Source: Ruminococcaceae bacterium UBA1417 | Lineage (GTDB): Bacteria; Bacillota; Clostridia; Oscillospirales; Acutalibacteraceae | Length of the DNA stretch: 55,585 nt | NCBI GenBank assembly: GCA_002305575.1 | Contig: DBPP01000012.1 | Location: 25,266 to 80,850 of the forward strand | Direction: 5' to 3' | In this document: positions 42,131-50,723 of the stretch, piece after piece | How the letters are laid out: every line of letters starts with the position of its first letter | Numbering within the stretch: the stretch's first letter is position 1 | Notes under the pieces: generated by a model | Seen by the model: the letters and a program-made list of their open reading frames with translations, nothing else | Told to the model about the DNA's origin: nothing | The model's database searches: none | Made by a program: the position numbers and the translations under genes

Positions 42131-43756
42131 ATGAAAAACACGAAGAAGCTGTTGGCTCTCCTTCTGGCACTCGCCATGATCGTCACAGCTTTCGCCGGCT
42201 GCTACGGCGGCACAGGCGACGATTCGTCGACGAACGACAGCAGCACGGACAGCGCTGGCGGCACGTCTGAAGATGCAGGCGAGGGCGACGCAGCTGAAGA
42301 CGACGGCACGATCCATCCGATGCGCATCGTGCAGCCGGGCACGCTTCCGGCAGATTACGACACGGGCATTGCGGCGGTCAACGAAAAGCTTCAGGAAGAC
42401 GGCGTCAACATCGAGGTTTCCGTTACGAGAATCCCGTGGGATGCTTATGCAGAGAAACTGAACCTGATGCTGACAACCGGTGAAGAGTTCGAGCTTCTGC
42501 ATGTCATGCAGGACGTTAAGAACCTTTCCTCCATCGCAGGCATGGGCGCGATCATTTCGATTCATGATCTGATCGGCAACTACCCGGATCTCTACGATAA
42601 GTTCTCCGAAACCGAGTGGCTCGGCACGCTGTACAACGGCGAAGAGTATGCAGTTCCCTGCTACTGGAAATCCTTCGATAACGTTATGTCCTACATGAAC
42701 TACCGCACGGACGTTGCGGAAGCAGTCGGTTATGACGAGTTCCCGGAGACCACCGACGAGATCATTGACCTCATGAAGAAGTCTCAGGATTACATCCTCG
42801 AAGAGACCGGCGCCAAGGCGTACAACTGGTTCCACCAGAATCAGGATACGGCGCACTGGCTCCACAGAAGCTATGATACCTATCCGTTCTATGTTGAGAA
42901 CAGCCTCGGCATCGTTCTGATCCGTCAGGACGGCACGGTGGATTCCTTCTACGAGTCCGAAGAGTTCAAGCAGGATGCGAATACCTACTATGAGCTGTAT
43001 CAGGCTGGCCTGATCGACCCGGATATCCTCAACAGAGACTCCCAGAAGAAGTATGACGACGCGAAGTTCGGCGCAATGCTTCCGTCCCAGACGTTCGATC
43101 CGAACACGGGCGTGACGATGCAGCAGAACGGCGTGGAAGGCGCTGAGGTTGAGTGGGTCAGAGCGTTTGGCGATGACATCCCGGATATGATCTACACGTA
43201 TGTGCAGAACCTGAACGCGATTTCCGCCACGGCGGAGGATCCGGAATCCGGTCTTAAGTTCCTTGACTGGCTGTATGCTTCCGAAGAAAACCACAATCTG
43301 TTCCACTATGGCATCGAGGGCACGCACTACACGGTGACCGGCGACCATAGAATCGAGCAGGTCAAGGGCGACGACGGCAACCCGATCTATCAGATGGATA
43401 CCTGGATGACCGGTTATCTGCCGTACATGAGCTTCTCCTCGGATTCCACCGACAACTATGTCGATTACATGACCTACAAGTCTGATAACTATGTCATCTC
43501 CCCGGCGGCCGGCTTCATCTTCGATGCGTCGAACGTGCAGAGCGAGTTGACGAACCTCCAGACCGAAATCATCGCTTCCATCTACCCGATCAAGGTTGGC
43601 ATGGTGTCCTATGAGGACAACATTGATGCTGCGATTGAGAAGCTGAAGGCGGCTGGCCTGGATGCTTACCTCGAGGAGTACAGAACGCAGTTTGCGGCGT
43701 ACCTCGAAGCAAATCCGGATGTCCTTGAAATTGCAAAGGGCACAACCGAAGGCTGA
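42131..43756 (+). CDS. Extracellular sugar-binding lipoprotein of the ABC transporter
   Basis: The 541-residue protein has a lipoprotein signal: a basic start MKNTKK, a hydrophobic stretch and the lipobox FAGC with C24 as lipid-modified residue. A Ser/Thr/Asp/Glu-rich linker (residues 30-58) leads to a periplasmic-binding fold of the extracellular solute-binding family 1 (LipO/LplA-like), size typical of oligosaccharide binders. It would deliver the substrate to the two permeases encoded just before it. AAGGAG precedes the ATG at 42131. Codon use here is unusually regular (many C/G-ending codons), fitting high expression. A terminator follows. Confidence 0.9.
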   Translation: MKNTKKLLALLLALAMIVTAFAGCYGGTGDDSSTNDSSTDSAGGTSEDAGEGDAAEDDGTIHPMRIVQPGTLPADYDTGIAAVNEKLQEDGVNIEVSVTRIPWDAYAEKLNLMLTTGEEFELLHVMQDVKNLSSIAGMGAIISIHDLIGNYPDLYDKFSETEWLGTLYNGEEYAVPCYWKSFDNVMSYMNYRTDVAEAVGYDEFPETTDEIIDLMKKSQDYILEETGAKAYNWFHQNQDTAHWLHRSYDTYPFYVENSLGIVLIRQDGTVDSFYESEEFKQDANTYYELYQAGLIDPDILNRDSQKKYDDAKFGAMLPSQTFDPNTGVTMQQNGVEGAEVEWVRAFGDDIPDMIYTYVQNLNAISATAEDPESGLKFLDWLYASEENHNLFHYGIEGTHYTVTGDHRIEQVKGDDGNPIYQMDTWMTGYLPYMSFSSDSTDNYVDYMTYKSDNYVISPAAGFIFDASNVQSELTNLQTEIIASIYPIKVGMVSYEDNIDAAIEKLKAAGLDAYLEEYRTQFAAYLEANPDVLEIAKGTTEG

Positions 43757-43783
43757 TTTTACATCCTGAACAATGGTGTTGCG

Positions 43784-43824
43784 GGGACGCAGGACAAAGG
43801 GTCCTGCGTCCCTTACCTTTTTTG
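43784..43824 (+). terminator. Terminator after the binding-protein gene
   Basis: Twelve-base stem GGGACGCAGGAC/GTCCTGCGTCCC with a five-base loop, then TTACC and a run of six T. It separates the transporter genes from the enzyme genes; partial read-through would give more transporter than enzyme mRNA. The 298-base gap to 44055 contains no other clear element except a possible TATAAA at 43985. Confidence 0.8.
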
Positions 43825-44054
43825 TTGAAAAGAAGGCCGAGATTTCATCGGTCTATGGGGGTTGTATTTCCGGCCATTAGGTGCGGACTCCTTGCGATTG
43901 CGCTGTACCGATATCGACGTTTTGCGTCCTGAAAGGTCGGCGCTCGAAAAAGCAAGGGGGAGAATAGAACTTTATACAGATCGGTATAAAAGGAAAGCCG
44001 CATGGTGTTTTGAAAGGCAATCCGCGGTTAATCAGGAAGCAGAGGTTTATTATA

Positions 44055-45335
44055 ATGCTGGATATTACAAAATTTGGCGCCGTCGGTGACGGCACAACAC
44101 TCAACACCCAAAGTATTCAGGCTGCAATCGATGCGGCCGCCCAAACAGGGGAGACGGTTTGTGTACCAGGCGGCATTTTTCGCACCGGTACTCTGAATCT
44201 GCACGGCGTGTCCCTGCATTTGGAGGCCGGGGCCGTCCTGAAAGCTTCGGAAGATCTCGAGGATTACCCGCCGCAGGCCTATGTGCACAACGAGCTTGGT
44301 GTTCTGCGCGCGCTGCTTGTGAATCTCGGGTGCGATCACGTGACGATTGACGGCAGCGGCACGATCGATCTGTCCGGCAAATCGTTCTACGACACGTCCG
44401 TGAAAAATGTGCCGGAAAGTCGCGTGCCGTTCACGCAGGCGCAAATTGACGAATGCACCTACCCCATTGGCACCCGGCCGAGCCAGTGTATCTTCTTCCA
44501 CGATTCCAAGGACGTCACACTGCGCGGCATCCGTGTGATCGACGCGCCCTGCTGGACAATCAGCTTTAACGCATGCGAAAATGTAAAGGTTCTCGGCCTT
44601 ACCATCGATACAGATCGCAACGTGCCGAACGATGACGGCATCCATTTTTGCAGCTGCAAAGGCGTGATCGTTTCGGACTGCAACATTTCGAGCGGCGACG
44701 ACTGCATTGCGCTTTCCGGTATCACGGACTGGGGTAAGCCGTGCGAAGATGTCGTGATCTCGAACTGCGTGCTGCGGTCATGCTCGAAGGCAATTGTGAT
44801 CGGCTATATTTACAGCCATATCCGAAATGTCACGATTTCCAACTGCATCATTAAGGAGAGCAACCGCGGTCTCTGCTTCATGTGCAACAATGAGGGCGCG
44901 CTGGTCGAAAATGTGCGCGTTTCCAACATGATCATTGAGACGCGAGTCCGCGCGGGCAACTGGTGGGGCAACGGCGAACCCATTTTCATGATGGCCGTCA
45001 AGCACGATTACCACATTCCGGCAGAGCAGAATCCGCATCGTATCACGGATTGTGCCGTGCGCAATGTGCACATCGACGGCGTGACATGTATCGGAGAAAA
45101 TGCGATGGGCATTGTCGGCGAGAACGGCAACATTCGAGAAGTCACGCTGCGGAATATCGATTTTACACGGGTTCCTTCGGACAATCTCGCGCTCAAGGGA
45201 GCGGCGTTCGATTTTGCGCCGGGCCGTGTTTCGGTGGAGGTGCCCGAGTGCTGTGGCCTGTATATTGGCGGCGGCGCCGATGTGCAGCTGGAAAACGTTT
45301 GCACGCGTTCATGGTCGGTCATCCGCAAAGAATAG
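44055..45335 (+). CDS. GH28-like beta-helix glycosidase without signal peptide
   Basis: The 426-residue protein opens with LDITKFGAVGDGTTLNTQSI, the pectin-lyase-fold start of polygalacturonase-like enzymes. Of the four GH28 catalytic motifs, NxDG is present as NDDG (N192-G195) and the double-Asp motif as SGDDC (D215-D216). The GHG motif is replaced by SCSKAIVIG and the RxK motif by NRGLCF, so the usual histidine and lysine are missing. It has no export signal, so it would act on imported oligosaccharides in the cytoplasm. AGAGGT precedes the ATG at 44055. Activity on pectin cannot be assumed; the context with N-acetylmannosamine genes argues for another uronate- or hexosaminide-containing substrate. 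Confidence 0.8.
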   Translation: MLDITKFGAVGDGTTLNTQSIQAAIDAAAQTGETVCVPGGIFRTGTLNLHGVSLHLEAGAVLKASEDLEDYPPQAYVHNELGVLRALLVNLGCDHVTIDGSGTIDLSGKSFYDTSVKNVPESRVPFTQAQIDECTYPIGTRPSQCIFFHDSKDVTLRGIRVIDAPCWTISFNACENVKVLGLTIDTDRNVPNDDGIHFCSCKGVIVSDCNISSGDDCIALSGITDWGKPCEDVVISNCVLRSCSKAIVIGYIYSHIRNVTISNCIIKESNRGLCFMCNNEGALVENVRVSNMIIETRVRAGNWWGNGEPIFMMAVKHDYHIPAEQNPHRITDCAVRNVHIDGVTCIGENAMGIVGENGNIREVTLRNIDFTRVPSDNLALKGAAFDFAPGRVSVEVPECCGLYIGGGADVQLENVCTRSWSVIRKE

Positions 45336-45351
45336 GGGAGAGAAAAGTCAT

Positions 45352-46878
45352 ATGAAAAACATCATTCTTTTGCCGCTCGACGAGCGGCCCTGCAACTTTG
45401 ATTTTCCGTCCAAGATTTTTGACGGGGAAAAGTACACGATTCTGCGGCCTGCGCGCCTTGGCCGAAAAAAAACGCCGGCCGATCCTGTGGAAGTCCGGGC
45501 TTTCCTGCTTTCCAACATTGAAAAGGCGGATGCGGCGGTAATTTCCATCGATACACTGCTGTACGGCGGGCTGATCCCGTCGCGCCTGCATACACTCGAT
45601 CAGGAAACGGCGGAAGAGCGGCTGCTGCTTCTGAGAACGCTGCGCGAAAAAAATCCGAATATAAAGCTTTATGCCTTTCACTGCATCATGCGCTGCCCAA
45701 CGTATTCTTCCGATGATGAGGAACCGGATTACTACGCGGATTTTGGCGCGGAAATCCACAAACTTGGCCGTCTGACGCATTTGGAAAAGCTCGGCGAGGG
45801 TGACGCAGCCGAGCGCGAGGCGCTGCTCGAAAAAATAGACGCAGCGGCTTTGCAGGATTATCTGAACCGCCGGGCCTTCAACCGGAAGATGAATATCCGC
45901 ACGCTCGATCTTGTAGAAGACGGCACCATCGATTTTCTGATCATACCGCAGGACGATTCCGCGAAATACGGCTATACCGCGATGGATCAGCAGGCGGTGC
46001 GTGCGGTACTGGATGAGAAGGTTCTGAACGACCGCGTTATTCTGTATCCGGGCGCGGATGAGCTGGGGATGACGCTCACGGCACGTGCGATTAACGCGCT
46101 AGAAGGAAAAACGCCGCGCGTCTATCTCAAATACGCGTCGACGCTGGCACCGCAGCTGATTCCGAACTATGAGGATCGCAGTCTGAACGAGACGGTCAAA
46201 TACCACGTGATGGCGGCAGGATGTGTTGTAGTGCCGTCTTTGCGGGACGCCGATTTTGTGATGGGCATCACGGCGCCGGCCAACAAGATGCTGGAAGCCA
46301 CCGAACAGCCTGCCAACAATATGGATTATGACGTGGAACGGAACATGGCTGAATTTCTGTATTTTGTGAACGATTGCATCCGCAGGGGCATCCCGGTCGC
46401 GATTCTCGACAATGCCTACACAAACGGCGGTGAGCTGCAGCTTTTGCGCGTGCTGAACAAACAGGGCAATCTGCTCAAACTCCTCGGTTACGCGGGATGG
46501 AACACCTCCGCCAATTCCATGGGTACGGTACTGGCACAGTGCGTAAACGGCATGTATCAGAAAAACCGGGAAGCGGCGCGGAATTTCCTTGTGGAGCGCT
46601 ATATTGAGGACTGCGGCTACGGCGCGGTGGTCCGCAGTTATGTGACGCTACACGTGCTGCCACAATGGAACATGACGTACTTCTGGTGCGAAGAGCAGCA
46701 CGGGAAAGCGGCGCAGGCGGTTCAGGAGGAACTCGAAAAATTTATCCGGCATGAATTGACCTCGATTGCCGACCATGTTATATTGGAATCGGTATACCTG
46801 CCGTGGAGCCGGATGTTTGAAATCGGCCTGACGGCGCGGTATCGGGAAAATACAAAAAAGGGAAGGAATGCCTTATGA
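45352..46878 (+). CDS. DUF4127 family protein
   Basis: A 508-residue protein of the uncharacterised DUF4127 family. It begins with the family signature MKNIILLPLDERPCNFDFP, followed by ISIDTLLYGGLIPSRLH near residue 63. Other strongly patterned blocks are FLIIPQDDSAKYGYTAMDQQ near 198 and YPGADELGMTL near 232. Acidic residues, histidines and cysteines in these blocks could form an active site. There is no signal peptide. It lies 16 bases after the GH28-like gene and overlaps nanE by four bases. The coupling to nanE strongly suggests a step in release or processing of an N-acetylmannosamine-containing sugar, but no activity is known to me. Confidence 0.88.
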   Translation: MKNIILLPLDERPCNFDFPSKIFDGEKYTILRPARLGRKKTPADPVEVRAFLLSNIEKADAAVISIDTLLYGGLIPSRLHTLDQETAEERLLLLRTLREKNPNIKLYAFHCIMRCPTYSSDDEEPDYYADFGAEIHKLGRLTHLEKLGEGDAAEREALLEKIDAAALQDYLNRRAFNRKMNIRTLDLVEDGTIDFLIIPQDDSAKYGYTAMDQQAVRAVLDEKVLNDRVILYPGADELGMTLTARAINALEGKTPRVYLKYASTLAPQLIPNYEDRSLNETVKYHVMAAGCVVVPSLRDADFVMGITAPANKMLEATEQPANNMDYDVERNMAEFLYFVNDCIRRGIPVAILDNAYTNGGELQLLRVLNKQGNLLKLLGYAGWNTSANSMGTVLAQCVNGMYQKNREAARNFLVERYIEDCGYGAVVRSYVTLHVLPQWNMTYFWCEEQHGKAAQAVQEELEKFIRHELTSIADHVILESVYLPWSRMFEIGLTARYRENTKKGRNAL

Positions 46879-47561
46879 CAAATGCAGAGATTCTGAAAAA
46901 AATTTACCGCGGCCTGATCGTCTCCTGCCAGGCGTTGCCGGACGAGCCGCTTTACGGCTACCATTTTATGGGTAAAATGGCATTTGCGGCAAAAGAGGGT
47001 GGTGCCGTCGGCATTCGTGCCAATACGGTGTCCGACATTCTGGATATCCGCAAGGAGGTTGACTTGCCGGTAATCGGCATCATCAAGAGCGTTTACAAGG
47101 ACAGTGATGTATTTATCACGCCAACCATGGCGGAGGTGGATGCGCTGGCCGAAACCGGCGTGGAAATCATTGCAATCGATGCGACGGACCGGCCGCGTCC
47201 GAATGGCGGCGATCTGGACAGCTTCTTTAAGGCTGTCCGGGAAAAATACCCGAACCAGCTTTTCATGGCGGACTGCTCCTGCTTTGAGGACTGTAAGCAC
47301 GCGGCGGAAATCGGGTTTGACCTCGTCGGCACGACGTTGTGCGGCTATACGGAAAAGACGCGCGGTACGGAGATCCCGAGCTATGCGCTGATCGAGCGTA
47401 TCACGCGCGAGCTGTCTGTGCCGGTCATCGCGGAAGGCGGCGTCTGGGAGCGTGGCCAGCTGCAAAAGGTGTTCAGCTATCCGGTTCATGCAGCTGTAGT
47501 CGGCACCGCCATCACGCGTCCGCGCGACATCACACGCCGTTTTGTCGAGGCCATCTCATGA
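46875..47561 (+). CDS. nanE: N-acetylmannosamine-6-phosphate 2-epimerase
   Basis: The 228-residue product is NanE, a TIM-barrel enzyme that converts N-acetylmannosamine-6-phosphate to N-acetylglucosamine-6-phosphate. Typical segments are GLIVSCQALPDEPLY at the start, VIGIIKSVYKDSDVFITPT with the catalytic lysine, IIAIDATDRPRP, and ADCSCFEDCKHAAEIGFDLV; VIAEGGVWERGQL closes the barrel. It overlaps the DUF4127 gene and the next kinase gene by four bases each (ATGA). No sialic-acid lyase (nanA) is in the window, so free ManNAc from another source is likely. Confidence 0.93.
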   Translation: MTNAEILKKIYRGLIVSCQALPDEPLYGYHFMGKMAFAAKEGGAVGIRANTVSDILDIRKEVDLPVIGIIKSVYKDSDVFITPTMAEVDALAETGVEIIAIDATDRPRPNGGDLDSFFKAVREKYPNQLFMADCSCFEDCKHAAEIGFDLVGTTLCGYTEKTRGTEIPSYALIERITRELSVPVIAEGGVWERGQLQKVFSYPVHAAVVGTAITRPRDITRRFVEAIS

Positions 47562-48505
47562 GTGTGTTGCTTGGCGTGGATATCGGTGGCACGGCGGTTA
47601 AAATCGGCCTGGTGCGCGCCTGCGGAGAAATTCTTGTTTCCGAAACGCGCAGCGTCAATTTCGACGGCTACAAAACGCCGATTCTCGATACGGTTGTGGC
47701 GCTTGCGCGCGAGGTGATTTCCAAAAGCCCCGAAAAACCCGACGGCATCGGTGTTTCGGCTACCGGGCAGATCGATGTGCACAGCGGCACGGTGATCGGC
47801 GTTGGTGCAAATCTTGGCAACTGGCTCGGCAGTCCCATTGCGCAGACGCTGCGTGAGGCGTTTGCGCTTCCCGTGACGGTCATCAACGATGCGAACGCGG
47901 CAGCGCTCGGCGAGCAGCGCTTTGGACGCGCAAAGGGCAAGGACAATGTGTTGGTTATTACGGTCGGTACCGGTGTGGGCGGCGGTATCATCGAACACGG
48001 CCGGCTGATTGAAGGAAAGCGCGGTATCGGCGGCGAGATCGGACATTTCAGCATCAAATTTGACGGGGAACGGTGTCCCTGCGGCAACCGCGGCTGCTTT
48101 GAGCGATATGCGTCTACCGGGGCGCTGGTGCGACGCTTTACGGGAAATCCCGACCTGCTGGCGGTGCTCGGCGTGGCGCCGGAGGCGGTCGATGGCAAGG
48201 TTATTTTCGACCATTTGGAGCACCCTGCGGTCGCGGCGACGGTTGAAGCGTGGATCGATTGCCTGGCGGCCGGCGTGATCAGCTTGGTCCATATATTCAA
48301 CCCGGAGATCGTTTTGATCGGCGGCGGCATTTCGCGGGAGGAATCCCGTTTTATCCGTCCGCTTCGGGAAAGAATTCTGGGCGGTGTGATGCCCCAGTTT
48401 GCAAAAGGGCTGCTCGTGGAAGCGGCGGGACTCGGCAACAGTGCCGGATTATTGGGCGCATGCGCGTATTTTTGGCAATCTATGGGCTTGGATGGCAACC
48501 AATAG
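47558..48505 (+). CDS. ROK family sugar kinase, probably N-acetylmannosamine kinase
   Basis: The 315-residue protein is a ROK kinase with no DNA-binding domain, so an enzyme and not a repressor. The ATP loop is LLGVDIGGTAVKIGL at residues 4-18. The second phosphate motif is VLVITVGTGVGGGIIEHG near residue 130. The zinc-binding motif is CPCGNRGCFERYAS near 170. ROK kinases phosphorylate glucose, fructose, GlcNAc or ManNAc. The four-base overlap with nanE makes N-acetylmannosamine the likely substrate (NanK function), giving the substrate of NanE. It is the last gene of the run; a strong terminator follows. Confidence 0.85.
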   Translation: MSVLLGVDIGGTAVKIGLVRACGEILVSETRSVNFDGYKTPILDTVVALAREVISKSPEKPDGIGVSATGQIDVHSGTVIGVGANLGNWLGSPIAQTLREAFALPVTVINDANAAALGEQRFGRAKGKDNVLVITVGTGVGGGIIEHGRLIEGKRGIGGEIGHFSIKFDGERCPCGNRGCFERYASTGALVRRFTGNPDLLAVLGVAPEAVDGKVIFDHLEHPAVAATVEAWIDCLAAGVISLVHIFNPEIVLIGGGISREESRFIRPLRERILGGVMPQFAKGLLVEAAGLGNSAGLLGACAYFWQSMGLDGNQ

Positions 48506-48513
48506 AAAAAGCG

Positions 48514-48556
48514 AAGGCCGGGAGCTATCGGATTTTCCGATGGCTCCCGGCCTTTT
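48514..48556. terminator. Bidirectional terminator after the ROK kinase
   Basis: AAGGCCGGGAGC-(T)-ATCGGA pairs with TCCGAT-(G)-GCTCCCGGCCTT over 19 positions with a short loop and a T-run. It also ends the minus-strand DUF378 gene. Confidence 0.85.
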
Positions 48557-48567
48557 GCCTGCCGCTT

Positions 48568-48771
48568 TTACCGGTCGATCAGATCGTTATCGCGGAAAAA
48601 CAGGGAAATGCACCAGAGGGCGGCAATGCCCACCAGTGTGTAGATGATGCGGCTCAGGATGGCGTCCTGTCCGCCGAAGATCCAGGCGACGAGGTCGAAC
48701 TGGAAAATACCGATCAGGCCCCAGTTGATGCCGCCGATGATCGCGAGAATGAGTGCGATAATATCCAGCAT
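48568..48771 (-). CDS. DUF378 small membrane protein
   Basis: A 67-residue protein with two membrane helices. The family pattern LDIIALILAIIGGINWGLIG and the second helix IIYTLVGIAALWCISLFF match DUF378 (YuzA-like) proteins. The role is unknown. AAAGGAG lies eight bases before the ATG on the minus strand. It is monocistronic between two minus-strand units. Confidence 0.85.
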   Translation of the reverse strand: MLDIIALILAIIGGINWGLIGIFQFDLVAWIFGGQDAILSRIIYTLVGIAALWCISLFFRDNDLIDR

Positions 48772-48859
48772 AAAGCTATCTCCTTTACTCTAGGTTCTGG
48801 GGATAGTATGGCCGGACATATGCCGTTCATACAATTTACAAAAATTTCAACGCAAAAAT

Positions 48860-50221
48860 TTAGTTTTTCAGGCTCTGCAAAGGCGCGGGAATGCGACCGC
48901 CGCGGTTGACGAATACAGCGGGCGACTTGGCGTTGATCTCCATGACCGGGCCGCTGCCGAGCAGGCCGCCGAAATTGAGCTCTTCGCCGACGGATTTACC
49001 GATGGCGGGGATCAGGCGCACGGCTGTCGTCTTTGAGTTGACCATGCCAATGGCCGCTTCATCCGCAATGATGCCGGAAATGATCTCCGGCGTGATATCC
49101 CCCGGCACGACGATCATGTCGAGGCCCACGGAGCAGACCGCTGTCATCGCTTCCAATTTGGTGATGGACAGCGCGCCGCTCTTGGCTGCGGCGATCATGC
49201 CCTGGTCTTCGCTGACCGGAATGAACGCGCCCGAAAGACCGCCAACGTGCGAGGAAGCCATAACCCCGCCCTTTTTCACAGCATCGTTGAGCAGCGCAAG
49301 CGCGGCGGTCGTGCCGTGTGCGCCGCATTGTTCAAGGCCCATTCCCTCGAGAATGTCCGCGACGCTGTCGCCGATGGCAGGCGTCGGCGCGAGGGAGAGG
49401 TCTACAATGCCAAACGGCACACACAGGCGGCGCGAAGCCTCCTGCGCGACGAGCTGGCCCATGCGCGTGATCTTGAACGCGGTTTTCTTGATGATATCGG
49501 CAATGGCGGTGATGTCATCATCCGGGCTGGCCTTTGCGATGGCCGCGCGCACAACGCCAGGACCGGAAACGCCTACATTGATCACGCAATCGGGTTCGCC
49601 AGCGCCATGGAAGGCGCCCGCCATGAACGGATTGTCCTCCGGCGCATTGCAGAAAACGACGAGCTTCGCCGCGCCGATGCAGTCCCGGTCGGCCGTGCGC
49701 AGCGCCGTCTGCTTGACGATATGGCCCATTTTCTTGACAGCGTCCATGTTGATGCCGGCTTTTGTGGAACCGATGTTAACGGAAGAACAGACGAGTTCGG
49801 TTTCGCTCAACGCCTCCGGGATGCTTTCAATAAGCGCGTAGTCGCCGGGGCCGAAGCCCTTGTGCACGAGCGCCGAATAGCCGCCTATAAAATTGACGCC
49901 GACGGTTCTGGCCGCGCGGTCAAGTGTTTTCGCAAAATGCACCGGGCTTGCGGCGGGGTTGGCGCCGGCGAGCATCGCGATGGGCGTGACGGCGATGCGT
50001 TTGTTGACGATCGGGATGCCGTATTCCCGGCTGATGTCCTCGCCGGTCTGAACCAGGTGTTCCGCATAGCCGCAGATTTTGTCGTAAACCTTTACGCAGG
50101 CTTTTTCAATATTGGAATCGATACAATCCAAAAGTGAAATGCCCATTGTGATGGTGCGGACGTCCAAATTCTCGTTGTCGATCATGTGGATCGTTTCCAG
50201 AATATCGTGTGTGTTGATCAT
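48860..50221 (-). CDS. PFL family protein (UPF0210/DUF711)
   Basis: The 453-residue protein belongs to the PFL (DUF711, UPF0210) family with a pyruvate-formate-lyase-like barrel. Signature blocks are NLDVRTITMGISLLDC near residue 15, VNFIGGYSALVHKGF near 120 and EQCGAHGTTAALALLNDAVK near 300. Its biochemical role is unknown. The start at 50221 follows GGAG at ten bases; in-frame upstream codons fall in the preceding ACT gene. That ACT-domain gene lies 28 bases upstream and is nearly always its neighbour, so they are an operon. Confidence 0.88.
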   Translation of the reverse strand: MINTHDILETIHMIDNENLDVRTITMGISLLDCIDSNIEKACVKVYDKICGYAEHLVQTGEDISREYGIPIVNKRIAVTPIAMLAGANPAASPVHFAKTLDRAARTVGVNFIGGYSALVHKGFGPGDYALIESIPEALSETELVCSSVNIGSTKAGINMDAVKKMGHIVKQTALRTADRDCIGAAKLVVFCNAPEDNPFMAGAFHGAGEPDCVINVGVSGPGVVRAAIAKASPDDDITAIADIIKKTAFKITRMGQLVAQEASRRLCVPFGIVDLSLAPTPAIGDSVADILEGMGLEQCGAHGTTAALALLNDAVKKGGVMASSHVGGLSGAFIPVSEDQGMIAAAKSGALSITKLEAMTAVCSVGLDMIVVPGDITPEIISGIIADEAAIGMVNSKTTAVRLIPAIGKSVGEELNFGGLLGSGPVMEINAKSPAVFVNRGGRIPAPLQSLKN

Positions 50222-50249
50222 GGGAATTCTCCAAACCTTTCGGAAGTAT

Positions 50250-50519
50250 TCAGATTCTGTGCATGGAGTTGAAGACATCCTCGTGCATGACGTGGATCTT
50301 CAGGCCAAGCGTTTCGCCGAGTGCCTCAAATTCGTCGGCCAGCGTGCTGAACGGAACGGTGCAGCCACTGATGTCGATCATCATGATCATGGCAAACATG
50401 TCCTGCATAATCGACTGCGTAACCTCGATGACGTTGGCGCCCTTGTCGGCGCAGATGGCGGAAACCTTCGCGAGAATACCGACCATATCTTTTCCGATGA
50501 CGGTGATCACAGCTCTCAT
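50250..50519 (-). CDS. ACT-domain protein (UPF0237)
   Basis: The 89-residue protein is a single ACT domain followed by a short helical extension: MRAVITVIGKDMVGILAKVS, then ICADKGANVIEVTQSIMQDM. ACT domains bind small molecules such as amino acids and regulate partner proteins. It is co-transcribed with the PFL gene; by the constant pairing it may sense a ligand for that protein. AAAGGG is 14 bases before the ATG at 50519; upstream in-frame codons fall before the ribosome site. Confidence 0.88.
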   Translation of the reverse strand: MRAVITVIGKDMVGILAKVSAICADKGANVIEVTQSIMQDMFAMIMMIDISGCTVPFSTLADEFEALGETLGLKIHVMHEDVFNSMHRI

Positions 50520-50591
50520 TGTCGTTTTGCATCCCTTTCGTGAGAAACGTTTGGGACCGGACATCTGCCTATGGCCGGCCCCTTTTGCTTT

Positions 50592-50620
50592 ATTATCCAA
50601 CAAAAATGCGGCGGTGTCAA
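50592..50620 (-). promoter_or_regulatory. Sigma-A promoter of the ACT-PFL operon
   Basis: On the minus strand a perfect -35 TTGACA (50615-50620) and -10 GATAAT (50592-50597) are 17 bases apart. Confidence 0.75.
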
Positions 50621-50647
50621 GCGCGGGGGGCAATTTAAATTCGGGGC

Positions 50648-50696
50648 TTCCAAAATGAAAGGCGCTGTGGTACAATATAAAACTGTATATAGTTTT
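50648..50696 (+). promoter_or_regulatory. Possible promoter and palindrome before the PHP phosphatase operon
   Basis: TACAAT at 50671-50676 is a likely -10 box with a poor -35 (TTCCAA at 50648). Just downstream the inverted repeat AAAACT-gtatat-AGTTTT (50679-50696) spans the expected transcription start and could be an operator, perhaps for the Lrp-type regulator in the same operon. Confidence 0.4.
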
Positions 50697-50723
50697 TGTT
50701 CTGAGAGAGGGAGATGATCAGTT

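Noticed and set aside
42086..43348. 420-codon open frame on the minus strand opposite the sugar-binding lipoprotein
   Set aside because: Ile/Val/Arg/Gly-rich shadow of a highly biased gene; crosses the upstream intergenic ribosome site.
37433..48505. Sialic acid utilisation operon
   Set aside because: nanE and a ROK kinase are present, but no sialic-acid lyase, sialidase or sialate transporter of known type, and a GH28-like enzyme is included instead.
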